Source of the DNA: Isoperla grammatica
Taxonomy: Eukaryota; Arthropoda; Insecta; Plecoptera; Perlodidae
Length of the DNA stretch: 64,000 nt
Direction of reading: 5' to 3'
Assembly (NCBI GenBank): GCA_945910005.1
Contig: OX246749.1
Coordinates: forward strand, 18,943,809-19,007,808
Part shown: positions 61,930 to 64,000 of the stretch, in pieces
Position numbering within the stretch: the stretch's first letter is position 1
Layout of the letters: the number at the start of each line of letters is the position of its first letter
Made by a program: the position numbers and the translations under genes
The notes under the pieces: model-generated
Database searches by the model: none
What the model was told of the DNA's origin: nothing
What the model saw: the letters and a program-made list of their open reading frames with translations, nothing else

Positions 61930-64000
61930 TGCTCACCTACGTATATACAGACTCGGTATTAAGGAAATCTTAGTGATTGCCCATAATTAAAAGGGGTACG
62001 ATGGTCACTTTGTTATTCGCCATCTGGTGGAATCCTTGAACTGGTCACTCAAACTTCTCATGACAGGCACTAAGATCTAACACATGTCCTGTCATGGGAT
62101 CAGTTTTAAAGATTCCTTCAATTTTCTGCCGATGGGCCTAGCCAAGATTCCAAAAGCCCTCAATCTCGAGGAGACGGTAAGAAAAGGCCACTTCCCTCAC
62201 CTTTTCAACCGCCCCGAAAATTACGAGTATGTCGGTCCCGTGCCTAGTCTAGAGATGTACGGCGTGTACGGCATGTTTGAAAAGGACCGCCTCGAGTTTC
62301 TTGCATGGCATAAAAAACAAGTGGTGGAGAATGCCGTATTTGACTTTAGAAAGGAGCTCGAGGCTTACTGTATAAACGGCGTGGACATACTCCGAGCCGG
62401 CTGTATCAAATTCAGGGAAGAATTCATGGCTGCCAATCACTTGGATCCATTCCGCGACCATAGCAAGTGCCTGTATGCGTACTTTCCAGCAGAATTTTCT
62501 AGAAGAAAACACTATCGGCATCATGCCTGCAGGGGGTTATCGTTGTGGCAACAAACACTCGTTTATAGCTTCTATGTGGCTAGAGTGGGAGTCATATGTA
62601 CGTGGCATCAATATCATCCATGCGGAACAGGGGCGTGAATACCGAGTCTTGGGATTCAAGGTTGATGGCTACCACTGCAACACAGAGAGCGGAAAGGCCA
62701 CAGCCTTTGAATTTCATGGTTGTTATTTCCAGGGTTGCCCTCAATGCTTTCCCGATCGTGACACCCCACTCAAGAACACGGCTGGTGAGACAATGGGCAC
62801 CCGGTCTGTCTGTTCAAGACCCAGCAGCAAGCAAACCCAGCACTAGCCCGGTTCATGGCCAAACATCCTCGCCACGACGAAGAACCGCTCAACCCACGGG
62901 ATGCGTTTTATGGTGGGAGAACTACATGCACCAAAGTGTACTACAAGATTAAACCGGGCGAGAAGATTATGTACTTTGATGTATGTAGTCTCTACCCTTA
63001 CAAAAATAAGTACGGCAAATACCCTGTGGGTCACCCGGAAATCTTCTACGGAGATCACTGCCGTGTTTTCATAAGGGATAATAATAACCTGGATGGAGTG
63101 GAACGAATTATTAAATGCACTTAATTGCCTCCTCGCCACCTATACCACCCTGTTGCGCCTAGAAAATTACATGACAAACTCATGTTTATCTTGTGCCGAC
63201 GTTGTGGCAAAGAAAAGTATAATGGAGACTGCCCTCACGATGACCCTGCTCACCGCTAATTCACTGGCACATGGGTGGTGGACGAAGTTAAGGAGGCGGT
63301 CAGAATGGGCTACAAAGTACTCCATGTTTATGAGATTTGGCAATACAAGATCCGCCAGCACGGAGTCACTCAAGACCCGGCCATCTTTCTCGGTTATGTC
63401 AACAACTACCTCAAGATGAAGGTGGAAGCGAGTGGTTGGCCAGACTGCTGCCACACCGAAGACCAAAAGGCCCAGTATATAGCCGAGTTTGAGGCTCGTG
63501 AGGGTGTAAAGCTTGATCCAAACAGCATTGAGGTCAATCCAGGACGTTGTTCAATGGCTAAGCTCATGCTCAATTCCTTCTGGGGTGCGTATATTAATCA
63601 TTGTTCGGAATTGTATTATTAACTTTAACGCGCATGTGTATTCATAATTTCTTTTACTGTTTGAGGTAAGTTTGGGCAGCGCGACGATCTAATGCAGAAT
63701 GCCATCATGGGACCTGAGGAGGTAGAACAACTCATGAGTGATCCCAACGCCCAAGTCCGTCTGTGCGACCCGCTTACAGAAGATAAGTACTTAGCAGCAT
63801 GGAAGTCTCACGCCGAAGGCATCAAGGCGTCACCAAGAAGTAGTATAGCCATAACTGCCATCACCACCACACAGGCTCGTCTCGAACTGTTCAAGTATTT
63901 GAAACAACTCGACGAGGTTTGCAATTGCAAGGTAAATGACTAACACAAGATGAGAGAAATAGTATGTTCGAGCGATTCTACAAGACGACATACCATGAGC
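61930..64000 (+). pseudogene. DNA polymerase B gene, copy 2 (runs off the window)
   Basis: From 61930 the sequence matches 19859-22700 almost base for base but lacks the two SINEs. It retains SFNFLPMGLAKIPKALNLEE, YVGPVPSLEMYGVYGMFEKD, EFHGCYF(Q)GCPQCF, DVCSLYPYKN and the 81-base intron (63585-63665). Differences: a 78-base deletion near 62803 (copy 1 21419-21496), an 8-base deletion near 62459, and YCINGVDIL instead of YCINDVDIL, which removes the third exonuclease Asp. It also ends CNCKVND without motif C. It begins at the hAT end, so its zinc region is absent here. Function is not expected. Confidence 0.85.

Overview
This window looks like intergenic DNA from a marine invertebrate animal. 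It is AT-rich overall, has canonical GT-AG introns, and carries animal transposon families (pogo, Harbinger, hAT, Mutator-like, piggyBac, non-LTR retrotransposons, a protein-primed-type family B DNA polymerase). It also holds a SINE whose tail resembles a core seen in lophotrochozoans and other marine animals, and runs built on TAGGCCTAGG. I cannot name the species or phylum. I found no convincing host housekeeping gene, tRNA, rRNA or CRISPR array; almost everything recognisable is transposon- or virus-derived.

Layout. 1-2.5 kb: AT-rich DNA with a short SINE head, a perfect 28-bp-arm hairpin and the end of a LINE reverse transcriptase. 2.5-5.35 kb: a GC-rich island with four or five reading-frame blocks, several separated only by TAG codons, facing a Lys/Ala-rich tail on the other strand; this is the least explained coding material. 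5.36-7.2 kb: LINE ORF1 and endonuclease. 7.4-12.2 kb: a Mutator-like transposase cut by SINEs, a zeste/Myb-like first exon, a SAP exon cut by a SINE, and a psq helix-turn-helix exon flanked by inverted GGACGGTTGGAAC motifs. 13.4-16.6 kb: a non-autonomous TIR element. 17.9-22.6 kb: a promoter and a spliced, SINE-riddled DNA polymerase B gene, repeated at 61.9-64 kb. 22.9-25.6 kb: transposase, LINE and possible nucleoprotein fragments and a long-TIR element. 25.9-29.0 kb: a 21-bp minisatellite of about 150 units. 31.3-33.9 kb: a pogo-like transposase. 34.8-35.7 kb: exons of a YqaJ-associated family. 36-44 kb: a hexamer-based minisatellite and fragments of LINE, piggyBac, Mutator-like and unclassified transposase genes. 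44-50.3 kb: a three-exon Myb/trihelix gene, THAP and SAP exons and a minus-strand Harbinger transposase. 52.3-54.3 kb: an unclassified DDE-like gene. 54.8-60.2 kb: a minus-strand LINE with RNase H, split by a complete 3,060-bp hAT element. 60.2-61.9 kb: the N-terminal half of a second hAT, next to polymerase copy 2.

The unifying feature is a SINE family with about 22 copies, many with clear target-site duplications. In several cases the interrupted transposase frame resumes exactly after the SINE. Unusual aspects are 3'-truncated short copies with their own duplications, head-to-tail dimers inside one duplication, and one 40-bp duplication. Insertion order can be read from the nesting: old transposons first, SINEs and one hAT later.
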